A stretch of 64,000 nucleotides of DNA from Denitrovibrio sp. (GTDB lineage: Bacteria; Chrysiogenota; Deferribacteres; Deferribacterales; Geovibrionaceae): assembly GCA_002869145.1 (NCBI GenBank), contig PKTM01000011.1, forward strand, positions 200,236-264,235, in the 5' to 3' direction. Positions within the stretch are counted from its first letter, which is position 1, and each line of letters starts with the position of its first letter. The notes beneath the pieces were generated by a model. That model had not been told where the DNA came from and made no database searches. It was given only the letters and a program-made list of their open reading frames with translations. The position numbers and the translations under genes are program-made. Of this stretch, positions 20,666 to 30,325 are shown one piece after another.

Positions 20666-21730
20666 ATGGCAGAAAATCAAGATGGAATGGAGAAGTCGGA
20701 ACAGCCGACGTGGAACCGAAAATGGAAATCCCGGCGTGACGGAAATGTTGCAAAAAGCAAAGAGCTGCCGCCTGCAGTATCCATAGTTGTTCTCGCCCTG
20801 TTTTTTTACTTCTACGCACCGACAATGTTCAATGGGCTGGCTCGTTTGATGCGTGAGTTCCTTATGAATATGGATAGAGATGTAAACACTCAAAGCAGTT
20901 ACGACATGCTTCAGTTCACTCTAAACGAAACCTCCGTTATAATGGCTCCATTTGCTATACTTCTGGTTATCATCGCATTTGCCGTAAACATTTACATGGT
21001 GGGGTTCCTTTTCGCCACTAAGCCTTTAGAACCAAAATTCTCCCAGTTAAACCCTTTTAAGGGATTTGGTAAATTCTTTAAAATTAAAAGCCTTGTAGAG
21101 CTTATCAAATCACTGATTAAGGTTTTTGCTATAAGTTATCTGGCGTATTTTATAATCAGAGGCAAGCTCCCTATGATAATCTCCATGGCAGATATGGACT
21201 TTATGGACATACTGCGTATGCTCTCGATGATAATCTTCGAAATACTTCTGAAGATTGGCGTTTTAGTGCTTATAATGGCTATACTGGACTATCAATATCA
21301 AAAATGGCAGCACAATAAAGACCTTATGATGACTAAGCATGAAGTGAAGGAAGAGCGTAAGCAGATGGAGGGGGATCCTCAGATAAAAAGGAAAATCAGA
21401 CAGATCCAAAGAGATATGGCACGACAAAGGATGATGGATGCAGTGCCTAGTTCTGACGTTGTTGTAACTAACCCCACTCACTACGCTGTTGCACTAAAAT
21501 ATGACGGCAAGAACTACAAAGTGCCTGTTGTTGTGGCTAAAGGTCAAAGACTTATAGCCTTAAGGATTAAAGAGATAGCGAAAGAGCAGGGGGTTCACAT
21601 TCATGAAAACGCTCCTTTGGCCAGATCACTTTTCAAAACAGTTGACATAGGTGACGAAATACCTGAAAATCTTTACAAGTCGGTAGCCGAAATTCTTGCA
21701 CTTGTAGACAAATTCAAAAGACCAGCTTGA
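20666..21730 (+). CDS. flhB: Flagellar export switch protein FlhB
   Basis: 354 residues. The N-terminal cytoplasmic EKSEQPT and GNVAKSKELP are followed by four membrane spans and the C-terminal cytoplasmic domain with the autocleavage motif NPTH (VVTNPTHYAVALKY), then VPVVVAKGQ and ENAPLARSLF. FlhB switches substrate specificity from hook to filament. Odd point: the segment PTWNRKWKSRRDGN has two Trp where relatives have small or charged residues. Both are TGG codons and could be G-to-T changes of GGG (see findings). Start abuts the fliR stop. Confidence 0.95.
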   Translation: MAENQDGMEKSEQPTWNRKWKSRRDGNVAKSKELPPAVSIVVLALFFYFYAPTMFNGLARLMREFLMNMDRDVNTQSSYDMLQFTLNETSVIMAPFAILLVIIAFAVNIYMVGFLFATKPLEPKFSQLNPFKGFGKFFKIKSLVELIKSLIKVFAISYLAYFIIRGKLPMIISMADMDFMDILRMLSMIIFEILLKIGVLVLIMAILDYQYQKWQHNKDLMMTKHEVKEERKQMEGDPQIKRKIRQIQRDMARQRMMDAVPSSDVVVTNPTHYAVALKYDGKNYKVPVVVAKGQRLIALRIKEIAKEQGVHIHENAPLARSLFKTVDIGDEIPENLYKSVAEILALVDKFKRPA

Positions 21731-21774
21731 TGACGGACTCTAATTGAATCTTACTTTTTTATGGAGCACAGCAC

Positions 21775-23859
21775 ATGGCGGAAGAAGACTCAGGAATCTT
21801 GAAAATTTTTAAACAGAAAGACTTGAGCTTCTCTATCTTTTTCATAGGCATTATCGTTGTAATGATCCTGCCGCTACCTTCTGCCTTAATAGATATTCTG
21901 CTTACAGCAAGTATTGCTTTATCCGTAATTATACTTATGGTTGCAATACACTCACAGAACCCTATGGATTTCTCAACTTTTCCAACGGTACTGCTTATTG
22001 TTACTCTTTTCAGACTTTCACTGAACGTTGCAACAACCAGAACCATCCTTCTGCACGGGGCGGAAGGCGAAGAAGCCGCTGGTCAGGTTATACGGGCTTT
22101 CGGACAATTTGTTGTCGGCGGTAATTACATTGTAGGTATCGTTATCTTTCTCATTCTTGTTCTTATTAACTGGATGGTTATTGTACGAGGTTCCGGGCGT
22201 ATTGCTGAAGTTGCTGCAAGGTTCACACTGGACGCTATGCCTGGTAAGCAGATGGCAATAGACGCTGACCTTAACACCGGGCTTATAACAGATGAACAGG
22301 CAAAAGAAAAACGTGAGGAGATCCAGAAAGAGGCTGATTATTACGGTTCTATGGACGGTGCCAGTAAGTTTGTAAAGGGTGATGCCATGGCTGGTATCAT
22401 CATAAAAGGCATAAACATTACCGGCGGACTTCTTATTGGTGTTTTTCAGCATGGGATGCCTGCTGCTGAGGCGGCAACACGTTTTACAATACTTACTATC
22501 GGTGACGGACTTGTTTCTCAGATACCTTCACTTATTATATCAACATCGGCTGGTCTGATAGTTTCCAGAGCAGGCGGCTCTGCAGACCTTTCAGGTGCGC
22601 TTTTCGAACAGCTTTTTTCCAGCTCAAAGGTTCTCGCTGTAGCCGGCGGTATTATATTTTTCTTTTCACTTGTACCGGGACTTCCGAAAGTCTCATTTAT
22701 GGCTATATCCGCACTTCTTTTTTATCTGGTTTATGTGTCCAGAGGGAAACCTGAAGATCTAGAAAAGAAGGCTAAAGATGAGGCTGAAAAAAGCAGGGAG
22801 GATGTCCCTGAGGATGAAGAGGTCAAAAGTCTTCTGGAGATGGATGTCATGGAGCTGGAGATAGGTTTTGCTCTTATTCCGCTTGTTGATGCAAACCAGG
22901 GGGGAACACTCCTGAACAGGATAAAAGCTATCAGGCGTCAGTTGGCCATAGAGATGGGCTTTATAGTTCCGCCAGTTCGCATCAGAGACAACCTTCAGCT
23001 GGATGCAAACGCATATTCCGTTATGCTTAAAAGTGTTAAAATAACCAATGGAACGATATTTCCTGATAAATTTCTGGTTATGAACCCTGAAGGAGATATT
23101 GACAAGATAGATGGAATACCTACGAAAGAGCCTGCCTTTGGGCTGGAGGCCAAGTGGGTTGACGAGGCTGTGAAAGAGATGGCGGAGATGGAGGGGTATA
23201 CTATTATTGACCCTTCCACAGTTGTAGCTACGCATCTCACAGAAACAATAAAGCGAAATGCTCACGAGCTGCTTGGAAGACAAGAGACTCAGGAGCTTCT
23301 GGATAAGCTGAAAGAAAAATATCCAAAGCTGGTGGATGATGTTGTACCTTCAATACTTGATCTGGGCACAGTAAACAGAGTGCTCCAGAATCTTCTGAAA
23401 GAGCGTGTTTCCATAAGAAACCTGCAGTCTATCATGGAAGTGCTGGCAACATTCGGCATGCAGAATAAACAGCCGGATTATCTGATAGAGAAAGTCAGGC
23501 TTACCCTTAAACGCCAGATTACAGAATCAATGACCGCAGCAGACGGCAACCTTTACGTGTTCACTCTGCCGTCCAAGACAGAACAGATGCTTGCCAGCAA
23601 CCTACAGCAGACGGATGACGGACAGGAGATAGTTATCGACCCATCTATAGCGCAGAAGATACTCTCGGGCATAATGAAGAAATCAGAGGAATGCATTCAG
23701 AGAGGTCTGCCTCCGCTAATGATCATTTCGCCCCCGATCAGACTCCCAATGAGACGTTTTGTAGAAAAATTTGTTCCAAATGTTAATATAATGTCACATA
23801 ATGAGATAAGTGAAAGTGTGAGAATTGAGAGTCTTGGTATGCTGGAGATCGACACATGA
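21775..23859 (+). CDS. flhA: Flagellar export gate protein FlhA
   Basis: 694 residues, normal for FlhA. Eight N-terminal membrane spans, the conserved FHIPEP-family stretches TFPTVLLIVTLFRLSLNVATTR and VRGSGRIAEVAARFTLDAMPGKQMAIDADLN (shown in part), and the C-terminal chaperone-docking domain (about 350-694, with VPSILDLGTVNRVLQNLL). It is the major component of the export gate, forms a nonameric ring and docks FliI-driven cargo. SD GGAG eight bases upstream. The stop overlaps the flhF start (ATGA). Confidence 0.97.
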   Translation: MAEEDSGILKIFKQKDLSFSIFFIGIIVVMILPLPSALIDILLTASIALSVIILMVAIHSQNPMDFSTFPTVLLIVTLFRLSLNVATTRTILLHGAEGEEAAGQVIRAFGQFVVGGNYIVGIVIFLILVLINWMVIVRGSGRIAEVAARFTLDAMPGKQMAIDADLNTGLITDEQAKEKREEIQKEADYYGSMDGASKFVKGDAMAGIIIKGINITGGLLIGVFQHGMPAAEAATRFTILTIGDGLVSQIPSLIISTSAGLIVSRAGGSADLSGALFEQLFSSSKVLAVAGGIIFFFSLVPGLPKVSFMAISALLFYLVYVSRGKPEDLEKKAKDEAEKSREDVPEDEEVKSLLEMDVMELEIGFALIPLVDANQGGTLLNRIKAIRRQLAIEMGFIVPPVRIRDNLQLDANAYSVMLKSVKITNGTIFPDKFLVMNPEGDIDKIDGIPTKEPAFGLEAKWVDEAVKEMAEMEGYTIIDPSTVVATHLTETIKRNAHELLGRQETQELLDKLKEKYPKLVDDVVPSILDLGTVNRVLQNLLKERVSIRNLQSIMEVLATFGMQNKQPDYLIEKVRLTLKRQITESMTAADGNLYVFTLPSKTEQMLASNLQQTDDGQEIVIDPSIAQKILSGIMKKSEECIQRGLPPLMIISPPIRLPMRRFVEKFVPNVNIMSHNEISESVRIESLGMLEIDT

Positions 23860-25043
23860 GAATCAAAAAGTACGAAGTCTTTGACATGAAAGAAGCTATG
23901 AAGCTTATAAAGGAGGAACTTGGACCTGACGCCATGATCCTCTCTTCGCGCAAAGTTGTGAAAAACAACAACTTCGGGCTCTTCTCAAGACCAATAATAG
24001 AAGTAACTGCCGCAGTCGAAAACGACGACAGGGTTAAAAACAAAAAAACAGTCGGTAAAAATTTTGATCCGGCAAAAGAAAATCATGATAAATCTGACAC
24101 AACAAAAGATCTGGACAGGATCGCAGAGCTTATAAACACTCTTGGACTGAACCGGTTCGACAGCCTTATTTCCGACATTACCGACATAAAAAAGCAGATG
24201 ATGGAGATGAAGTCCAGCCTGAAAGAAAACATCATGGTAGACCTCTCATGACCAATAAGAGACTTCTATAACATCATGGTAAAAAACGGTGTGGACGATG
24301 TCATCGTCTATAAGTTTCTTAAAAAAATAGAAAAGAGAACCTCACACGGACTCACCCCAAACCAGATAAAAAACCTCATAACCCAGCTAATGTCTGAGCT
24401 TGTGCCGGTGGAGAAGGACTACTTCTCGTCTATAAACAGCAAGGTGCTTGCGCTTGTGGGACCAACCGGAGTAGGCAAAACTACTACAATAGCAAAGATT
24501 GCTGCTAATTTGAGCCTGAAACTGAAAAAATCCGTTGCGCTGATTACAGTAGACAATTTCCGAATAGGTGCGGTTGAGCAGCTGCGGACTTATGCGGAGA
24601 TAGTGGATATACCGCTTAGGGTTGCATCAACACCTGCGGAACTGGAACACATAATATACGAATGCCGTGACTACGAATACATTTTCGTGGACTCTATGGG
24701 GCGCAGCCAGTTCGATGACGACCAGATAGGCGATCTTATGAAATTCCTTGAGGTGAGCCCGCTTATCAAAGTTGCTTTGGTGCTCTCTATGAGCAGCAAC
24801 CACTCAGAGATGATGGACACCTATGACAGATATGCAAAACTGCTTCCTGAATACCTGATATTTACCAAGCTGGACGAAACCAGATATTTTGGCCCGCTTG
24901 TCAATTTACCAATAAAGAAAAAAACGCCTCTTATGCTTTTAAGCAAAGGGCAAAATGTTCCTGATGATATGGAACTTCCGGATGGCAAGAAGATTGCTGG
25001 TATGATTCTGAACGAGATACCAGCCTTGTGGAGCGATAAATGA
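23856..25043 (+). pseudogene. flhF: Signal-recognition-type GTPase FlhF, interrupted by one in-frame TGA
   Basis: The full span is 395 residues. N-terminal B domain (MRIKKYEVFDMKEAMKLIKEELG), helical N domain, and G domain with P-loop GPTGVGKTTTIAKIA, VDNFRIGAVEQL, and a G3-equivalent segment VDSMGRSQ (usually DTAGRS) plus TKLDE. FlhF sets the place and number of polar flagella with FlhG. A single TGA at codon 132 (24249-24251) lies in VDLS-stop-PIRDFYNIM at the B/N junction. The lost residue is not strongly conserved, so GGA or TCA are equally possible. Stop overlaps the flhG start (ATGA). Confidence 0.93.
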
Positions 25044-25894
25044 CAGATCAGGCTCACAGCCTGCGCAGAAAGGCTTGGGAACAGCACAGGAAGGCGACTT
25101 ACATCTCTGTCTCTTCTGGCAAAGGCGGAGTCGGAAAGACTAATTTTGCGGTAAACCTTGCCTGTCTGCTGGCTCAGCTAGGAAAAAAAGTTCTTGTTTT
25201 CGACGCCGATCTTGGACTGGCAAATGTAGATATCCTGCTGAATGTATCAGTATCTGCCTCCATCAGAAAATATATGACTGGTGAGGTTGGGCTGAACGAC
25301 ATAGTAAAGAAGGATAACTACGGGATAGATATTATCCCTGCCTCCAGCGGTTTCGTTGAGCTTTCTAACCTTTCTGACGAAGAGCACGAAAAGCTCGTAG
25401 ACATATTTGTTTTGCTAGACGGACAGTATGACTACATCATTTTCGACACGGGAGCGGGGATCTCTGAAAATGTTATACGGTTCACTTCCATTGCTGATTT
25501 GGTGGTGGTCTTGACAGTGCCGGAGCCCACAGCGATAACTGATGCCTATGCATTCATGAAAGTGGTACACTTTCAGTATGGCATAGAGAATATTCAGTTT
25601 GTGCTGAACAGAGTTGACGACGTGCAGGGCGTTAAGGGGATATTTGAAAGTATGAAGAATGTCGCCAGAAAATTTCTGAACGTGGAACTTGAATTTCTCG
25701 GATACCTGAGAGAGGATAAAGCTCTTATAAAATCTGTCAAATCACAGAAACCGGCTTGTGTGCTGAGTCCGAACACTCCTTATGTTAAGGACATGCTCGC
25801 CATTGCACGCAAAATTACCGGACAACCAGAGGAATCCACCAAAGACAGGCAGAAAGGAAACATCTATTCACTGATCAAAGGGGTGTTCAAGTGA
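25040..25894 (+). CDS. flhG: Flagellar number regulator FlhG (MinD-like ATPase)
   Basis: 284 residues. Deviant Walker A with signature Lys, SSGKGGVGKTNFAVNLA. Switch I/II DADLGLANVDILLN and FDTGAGIS. The N-terminal AHSLRRKAWEQ is the FlhF-activating helix of FlhG proteins. C-terminal amphipathic helix NIYSLIKGVFK suits membrane binding. It limits flagellar number and activates FlhF GTPase. Overlaps flhF by four bases. Confidence 0.93.
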   Translation: MTDQAHSLRRKAWEQHRKATYISVSSGKGGVGKTNFAVNLACLLAQLGKKVLVFDADLGLANVDILLNVSVSASIRKYMTGEVGLNDIVKKDNYGIDIIPASSGFVELSNLSDEEHEKLVDIFVLLDGQYDYIIFDTGAGISENVIRFTSIADLVVVLTVPEPTAITDAYAFMKVVHFQYGIENIQFVLNRVDDVQGVKGIFESMKNVARKFLNVELEFLGYLREDKALIKSVKSQKPACVLSPNTPYVKDMLAIARKITGQPEESTKDRQKGNIYSLIKGVFK

Positions 25895-25916
25895 GCTGTG
25901 AACAACGGAGGCGCTG

Positions 25917-26120
25917 ATGAATTTTTCATACAGAGAACTTGCACTTCTGCTTGCCACAATGGTATTTATCGTGTCATTTGTTGCGAAATTCCTTATTTAT
26001 GATGTAAAATTGACTTATATAGCTAGGGATATTATAATGTTTCTTTCTGTTTATCTGATAGCGAAGAACCTTTTCTTCATGATAGATAAGCTCATTATAA
26101 ACTATAGGAAAATCATGTGA
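25917..26120 (+). CDS. Small two-span membrane protein, unknown
   Basis: 67 residues, predicted membrane spans at about 8-27 and 36-56, with the charged C-terminus KLIINYRKIM. SD GGAGG five bases upstream of ATG. It sits between flhG and fliA, overlapping the GTG start of fliA by four bases. Small membrane proteins at this position exist in other flagellar operons, but no function can be given. Confidence 0.7.
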   Translation: MNFSYRELALLLATMVFIVSFVAKFLIYDVKLTYIARDIIMFLSVYLIAKNLFFMIDKLIINYRKIM

Positions 26121-26851
26121 CAGGATACGGGCAAACTGCCGGCAACAGATTCAGCCGGGAAGAAAAAGATAAAATTATTGTGGAATTTATGCCCAAAATC
26201 AAGTCATGGGTTTTGCGCATTAGCACCACACTGCCAGATACTGTTGATGTTGACGATCTTTATTCATCAGCATGCTTAGGGCTTATAGAGTCTCTGGAAC
26301 GCTTTGACAAAGACAGAAATGTTAACTTTTACACTTTTGGCGAAAGACGCATAAAAGGTGCCATCCTCGACACTCTGAGAAATCTCGATTACCTCCCAAG
26401 AAACGTGAGAACAAGACTAAAACAGCTAGAAAGACATATAGAAAACCACTACCGCACTGCCGGCGAAAAGCCAAACGTGAAACAGATAGTTGAAAACAGC
26501 GACTTTACTGAGCAGGAGGTCTACAGACTTCTGGAGCTCATGGAAAATGATAAAATACTCTCTCTGGATGAAACAGTCGGCCCCGAAGGTGACACAAACC
26601 TGGTAGATTTTATAAGAAGTGCCGGACTGTCTCCAGAAGATGAAACAGTTAAGATAAGGTTGATAAAAAGGCTTGGTGATGAAATAGACAGCCTTAATGA
26701 GAAAGAGAAATATGTAGTTTCGCTTTATTACTTCGAAGAACTGACAATGAAAGAGATTGCTGTGGTGCTGTGCATCACAGAATCACGAGTATCGCAAATA
26801 CACTCTGCAGCAACTGCTAAGCTAAAGAAGAAGCTGCGGGAGTTTTATTAA
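26117..26851 (+). CDS. fliA: Flagellar sigma factor sigma-28
   Basis: 244 residues, GTG start overlapping the previous stop. Region 2 (DLYSSACLGLIESLERFD and TFGERRIKGAILDTLRNLDYLPR) is typical of FliA/WhiG. Regions 3 and 4 follow, with the helix-turn-helix MKEIAVVLCITESRVSQIHS. It directs RNA polymerase to late flagellar and chemotaxis promoters. The anti-sigma factor FlgM is not in this window. No clear FliA-type promoter was recognised within the run. Confidence 0.93.
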   Translation: MTGYGQTAGNRFSREEKDKIIVEFMPKIKSWVLRISTTLPDTVDVDDLYSSACLGLIESLERFDKDRNVNFYTFGERRIKGAILDTLRNLDYLPRNVRTRLKQLERHIENHYRTAGEKPNVKQIVENSDFTEQEVYRLLELMENDKILSLDETVGPEGDTNLVDFIRSAGLSPEDETVKIRLIKRLGDEIDSLNEKEKYVVSLYYFEELTMKEIAVVLCITESRVSQIHSAATAKLKKKLREFY

Positions 26852-26904
26852 TAAAGTATTTGGCTTAATTATTTTGTGTGTTACGGCATTGAAGGGAGAT
26901 ATGC

Positions 26905-27972
26905 ATGGCTAAGATCAAGCTTCTTGTGGTCGATGATTCGGCTTTTATGAGAAAAGCTATTGAAAACATGGTGAAGAAAGACCCAGATATTGAGATTGTA
27001 GGTACGGGTAAAAACGGAATTGATGCCATTGAAATGGTTAAATCGCTCAATCCTGATGTAATGACTCTGGACATTGAAATGCCCCGTATGGACGGTCTTA
27101 CCGCTCTGCAAAAAATAATGTCCGAAAATCCTCTCCCCGTCATCATGGTTAGCTCACTTACAACTGAAGGTGCAGACGCTACCCTTAGAGCACTGGATCT
27201 TGGTGCAGTTGACTTTATTCCAAAAGAGAAATCATTCGCCAGTTTCGGCGTTATGAAAATAGAAGACCAGCTAATTGCAAAAATTAAAGACTTCTCCAAA
27301 AGAAAAACCTTTTTCAGAAAGCCAGTTCTTGCAAGACCCTCAGCATCTACAGCAAAACCTGCTGCTCCCGCACCAAAAAGACCAGCGCCTAAAATAACTT
27401 CTAAAAAGAAAATGGTCGTAATAGGGACATCCACGGGCGGTCCGCAATCCCTTCAAAAAGTTATCCCTATGCTTCCTGGTGATTTAGGTGTACCTATAGT
27501 TGTTGTTCAGCATATGCCGCCTAACTTTACAAAATCTCTTGCTCAAAGACTGGATTCTCTAAGCAAGCTTAAAGTGCTGGAAGCTCAGGGGAAAGAAAAG
27601 CTAGAGCCTAACCACGTATACATAGCAAAAGGCGGAACACACCTTAAGATAAAAAAAATGGGGCCGCATTTTTATACAGAAGTATCAACCGAGCCTTCCA
27701 GTACTCTGCATATCCCAAGTGTAGACGTAACGGCTGCATCTGTGGCTGAAACTATCGGGCGTGACGCTCTAGGTGTCATTATGACCGGTATGGGCAGTGA
27801 TGGGATGAAAGGACTACAGCTTCTGAAACTGAAAGGCGGGAGTGTCTTAGCTCAGGACGAGCAGTCTTGTATTGTATACGGCATGCCCAGAGCTGTTGTT
27901 CAGTCCGGTTTTCAGGATGAGATCATACCTCTTGAAGAGATTTTCCAGCGCATAGTCGCTTACTGTAAATAA
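26905..27972 (+). CDS. cheB: Chemotaxis methylesterase CheB
   Basis: 355 residues. Receiver domain 1-125 with DDSAFMRKAIE and phospho-Asp in TLDIEMPRMDG. A Pro/Ala/Lys-rich linker (about 130-165) and CheB methylesterase domain with the catalytic Ser in IGTSTGGPQSL, His in QHMPPNFT and Asp in GMGSDGMKG. It removes methyl groups from (or deamidates) receptors to adapt the signal. SD AGGGAG upstream. Immediately followed by fliM. Confidence 0.96.
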   Translation: MAKIKLLVVDDSAFMRKAIENMVKKDPDIEIVGTGKNGIDAIEMVKSLNPDVMTLDIEMPRMDGLTALQKIMSENPLPVIMVSSLTTEGADATLRALDLGAVDFIPKEKSFASFGVMKIEDQLIAKIKDFSKRKTFFRKPVLARPSASTAKPAAPAPKRPAPKITSKKKMVVIGTSTGGPQSLQKVIPMLPGDLGVPIVVVQHMPPNFTKSLAQRLDSLSKLKVLEAQGKEKLEPNHVYIAKGGTHLKIKKMGPHFYTEVSTEPSSTLHIPSVDVTAASVAETIGRDALGVIMTGMGSDGMKGLQLLKLKGGSVLAQDEQSCIVYGMPRAVVQSGFQDEIIPLEEIFQRIVAYCK

Positions 27973-27982
27973 AGGAGCATAA

Positions 27983-28996
27983 ATGGCTGATATTCTAAGT
28001 CAGGAAGAGATTGATGCCCTATTGTCTACTGTTTCTACAGACGAGGAGATCGCTGAAGAAAAAGTTGAACAGTTGGACTTTATTCCGAAAAAAATATCTG
28101 TCTATGATTTCCGCAGACCTGACCGAGTCAGCAAGGAACAGCTCCGTTCAATAAGAAACCTGCACGATAAATTTGCAAGAAACTTTTCATCTACACTTTC
28201 AAACTATCTGCGTACAATTACTTACATAACACTTACATCGGTTGATCAGATGACATATGGGTAATTTCTTATGTCGCTGCCTGACCCCACCAGTTTTAAT
28301 ATTATCAGTATGATCCCTATGGAAGGCAACACTGTTCTCGAAATAAACCCTTCGCTTGTTTTCCCTATAGTCGACAAGCTTCTGGGTGGCACTGGTAAAC
28401 CGTTGTTCCAGACCAGAGAGCTTACGTCTCTGGAACAGCACATTATGGACGGGATCCTCGGTCTCATACTAAAAGATCTGGAAGAGGTCTGGAGACAGAT
28501 TATTCCCAACATCAGGATGAAGAAAGAAATAAGCGAAAACAGCCCACACATTATACAGATAGTTTCTCAGAACGAAGTAGTGATACTTGTTGTGTGTGAG
28601 GTGAAGTTCGGCGAAGTCCTCGGTATGATGAACCTCTGCATCCCTGCAATAGTTCTGGAGCCTGTACTTGGCAAGATCAGCTCCAGTGACTGGCTCATCG
28701 GAGCCAAGAAAGGTCTGGAGGGCGAAAAAGAGGACGAGATTATGCATATGCTTCTTGAAACAGAAGTTCCCACAAATGTTTATCTGGGGCATAACAAACT
28801 TACAATAGAAGATATTATGGGACTTTCAAATGGCGATCTGATAATGTTTAATGTAAAACAAGACAGACCAGTTGAAATTCATTTGAATAATAAGAAGAAA
28901 TTCCTCGGCGAGGTTGGCACTCTCGGGGTTAAAAAGGCAGTGAAAATCACACAATTCTTAACGGAGATAGAAGAAGATGAAAACCCCGCTGAGTGA
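27983..28996 (+). pseudogene. fliM: Flagellar switch protein FliM, interrupted by one in-frame TAA
   Basis: The full span is 337 residues, normal. N-terminal CheY-P binding peptide ADILSQEEIDALL, middle CheC-like domain beginning PDRVSKEQLRSIRNLHDKFARN (in part), and C-terminal SpoA domain (VYLGHNKLTIEDIMGL). The frame is interrupted at codon 94 (TAA at 28262-28264) in DQMTYG-stop-FLMSLPDPT. The family typically reads TYGEF or TYEEF, so GAA changed to TAA is a confident reconstruction. Without FliM no C-ring would form. The 3' end overlaps fliY by 20 bases. Confidence 0.95.
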
Positions 28997-29888
28997 TAAC
29001 AAGCATAGCACCTTCACAAGTGTTGCACAGGAAATTTTTCAGTCCACCTTAGACAGCATGTTCGATAAGGACATAAAGGTATCCTTCTCAGAAGTCTCCA
29101 GCGGCGGCCCTGACGATCTGGCCGATGGCTATGAGTCCCAGACACTTATTCTTGCAACCGAAGAGAAATCCGGGATGGAATCAGGTCTTATGTTTAAAAC
29201 AACAGACATCACATACATGACAAATCTTATGATGATGATGGATGAACCGGGAAAAGACAGCTTAGAAGATGATGATAAAGATGCTGTGAAAGAGCTGGCA
29301 TCACAAACTCTGGCAGCAATAGGCGTTCCGCTGGAAGAAAAAACTCAGGTAAAGGTTAGCTTCCGTGTGGACGATGTAATGATAAATGATGCTCCTGCAC
29401 TCTTTCAGGCTGAAGAATACATGATTGTTGATGCCGCGCTGTCCATTGGCGACACCAACACGACTTTTCGTTTCTTTACGGACTTGAACCTTATGAGTCT
29501 TTTCGGAGACAAGGGTGATGGCGGCGAACCTGATTTCGGTTCTGCATTCACTTTCCCAGACGATGACGATGACGGCAGTGGCGGACTTGGCTTAGGAGAC
29601 AGCATGGGCGGAGGCGGAGGCTCACCTTCAAACCTTGACCTTCTTCTTGATATTGATGTTCCTGTAAGTGTAAAAATGGGCTCTACAAAAATGTTTTTAA
29701 AGGATATACTTACTATGGGTTCTGGAAATATTATAGAACTAGATGAATCCGCAGATGAACCTGTTGAACTTGTAATAAACAATAAAGTCATTGCAAGAGG
29801 GGAAGTAGTTATTGTTGACGGGTATTTTGGTTTCAGAATTAAAGAAATTGTAAGCAGAGCTGAAAGAATAAAAAAATTAAAAGATTGA
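28977..29888 (+). CDS. fliY: Flagellar switch protein FliY/FliN
   Basis: 303 residues with two parts. The N-terminal CheC-like domain (about 1-190) resembles FliM's middle domain. An acidic then Gly-rich linker (DDDDDGSGGLGLG and on to about 215) precedes the C-terminal SpoA domain (about 220-303, LDIDVPVSVKMGSTKMFLKD and DGYFGFRIKEIV) typical of FliN. In FliY of Bacillus and Thermotoga the first domain dephosphorylates CheY. Here the helix KELASQTLAAIG lacks the usual Glu-x-x-Asn pair, so phosphatase activity is doubtful. Confidence 0.88.
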   Translation: MKTPLSDNKHSTFTSVAQEIFQSTLDSMFDKDIKVSFSEVSSGGPDDLADGYESQTLILATEEKSGMESGLMFKTTDITYMTNLMMMMDEPGKDSLEDDDKDAVKELASQTLAAIGVPLEEKTQVKVSFRVDDVMINDAPALFQAEEYMIVDAALSIGDTNTTFRFFTDLNLMSLFGDKGDGGEPDFGSAFTFPDDDDDGSGGLGLGDSMGGGGGSPSNLDLLLDIDVPVSVKMGSTKMFLKDILTMGSGNIIELDESADEPVELVINNKVIARGEVVIVDGYFGFRIKEIVSRAERIKKLKD

Positions 29889-29920
29889 CACAACGTACTA
29901 TTTTGGAAATAATATATAAT
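29885..29920 (+). promoter_or_regulatory. Possible promoter in front of cheY
   Basis: TTGACA at 29885-29890 overlaps the fliY stop, and TATAAT lies at 29915-29920. The gap is 24 bases, too long for a standard sigma-70 promoter. The alternative -10 TAATAT at 29910-29915 gives 19. cheY is preceded by the only real gap in this part of the run (57 bases), so some local initiation is plausible. Confidence 0.3.
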
Positions 29921-29945
29921 AAGACAACAATGTGGAGGACCAGCA

Positions 29946-30323
29946 ATGGCTCACGAACACGTTATAATTACAGTTGATGACTCTTCAACTATGAGAAGGA
30001 TTATCAGAAATACACTCACTAAGCTCGGATTCACCAATATTCTTGAAGCTGCAAACGGAGTGGAAGGTCTTGATGTTCTTGCAGAAAATTCTGTTGACAT
30101 GATCATAACTGACTGGAATATGCCTGAAATGGATGGTCTCGCCTTTGTTAAAACCCTCCGCGCTAAAGATGAATACAAAGAAACACCGATACTTATGGTT
30201 ACTACTGAAGCTGCGAAGGAAGATATTCTTACTGCGTTAAGAAGCGGCGTTAACAATTATGTTGTTAAGCCATTCACTCCAGACACTCTTCAGGAAAAGG
30301 TGAACAAACTCCTTGGTCTTTGA
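29946..30323 (+). CDS. cheY: Chemotaxis response regulator CheY
   Basis: 125 residues, a single receiver domain. Acid pocket VDDSSTMRRII, phospho-Asp in MIITDWNMPEMDGL, Thr in MVTTEAAKEDI, Lys in VVKPFTPDTL. All catalytic residues of CheY are present. Phosphorylated by CheA, it binds FliM to change flagellar rotation. SD GGAGG upstream. cheZ begins within or just after its stop. Confidence 0.96.
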   Translation: MAHEHVIITVDDSSTMRRIIRNTLTKLGFTNILEAANGVEGLDVLAENSVDMIITDWNMPEMDGLAFVKTLRAKDEYKETPILMVTTEAAKEDILTALRSGVNNYVVKPFTPDTLQEKVNKLLGL

Positions 30324-30325
30324 CA

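Noticed and set aside
20666-20770. Frameshift pair in the FlhB N-terminus to explain the two Trp
   Set aside because: The neighbouring frames meet stops or give no FlhB-like sequence, and similarity resumes in the same frame at RRDGNVAKS.
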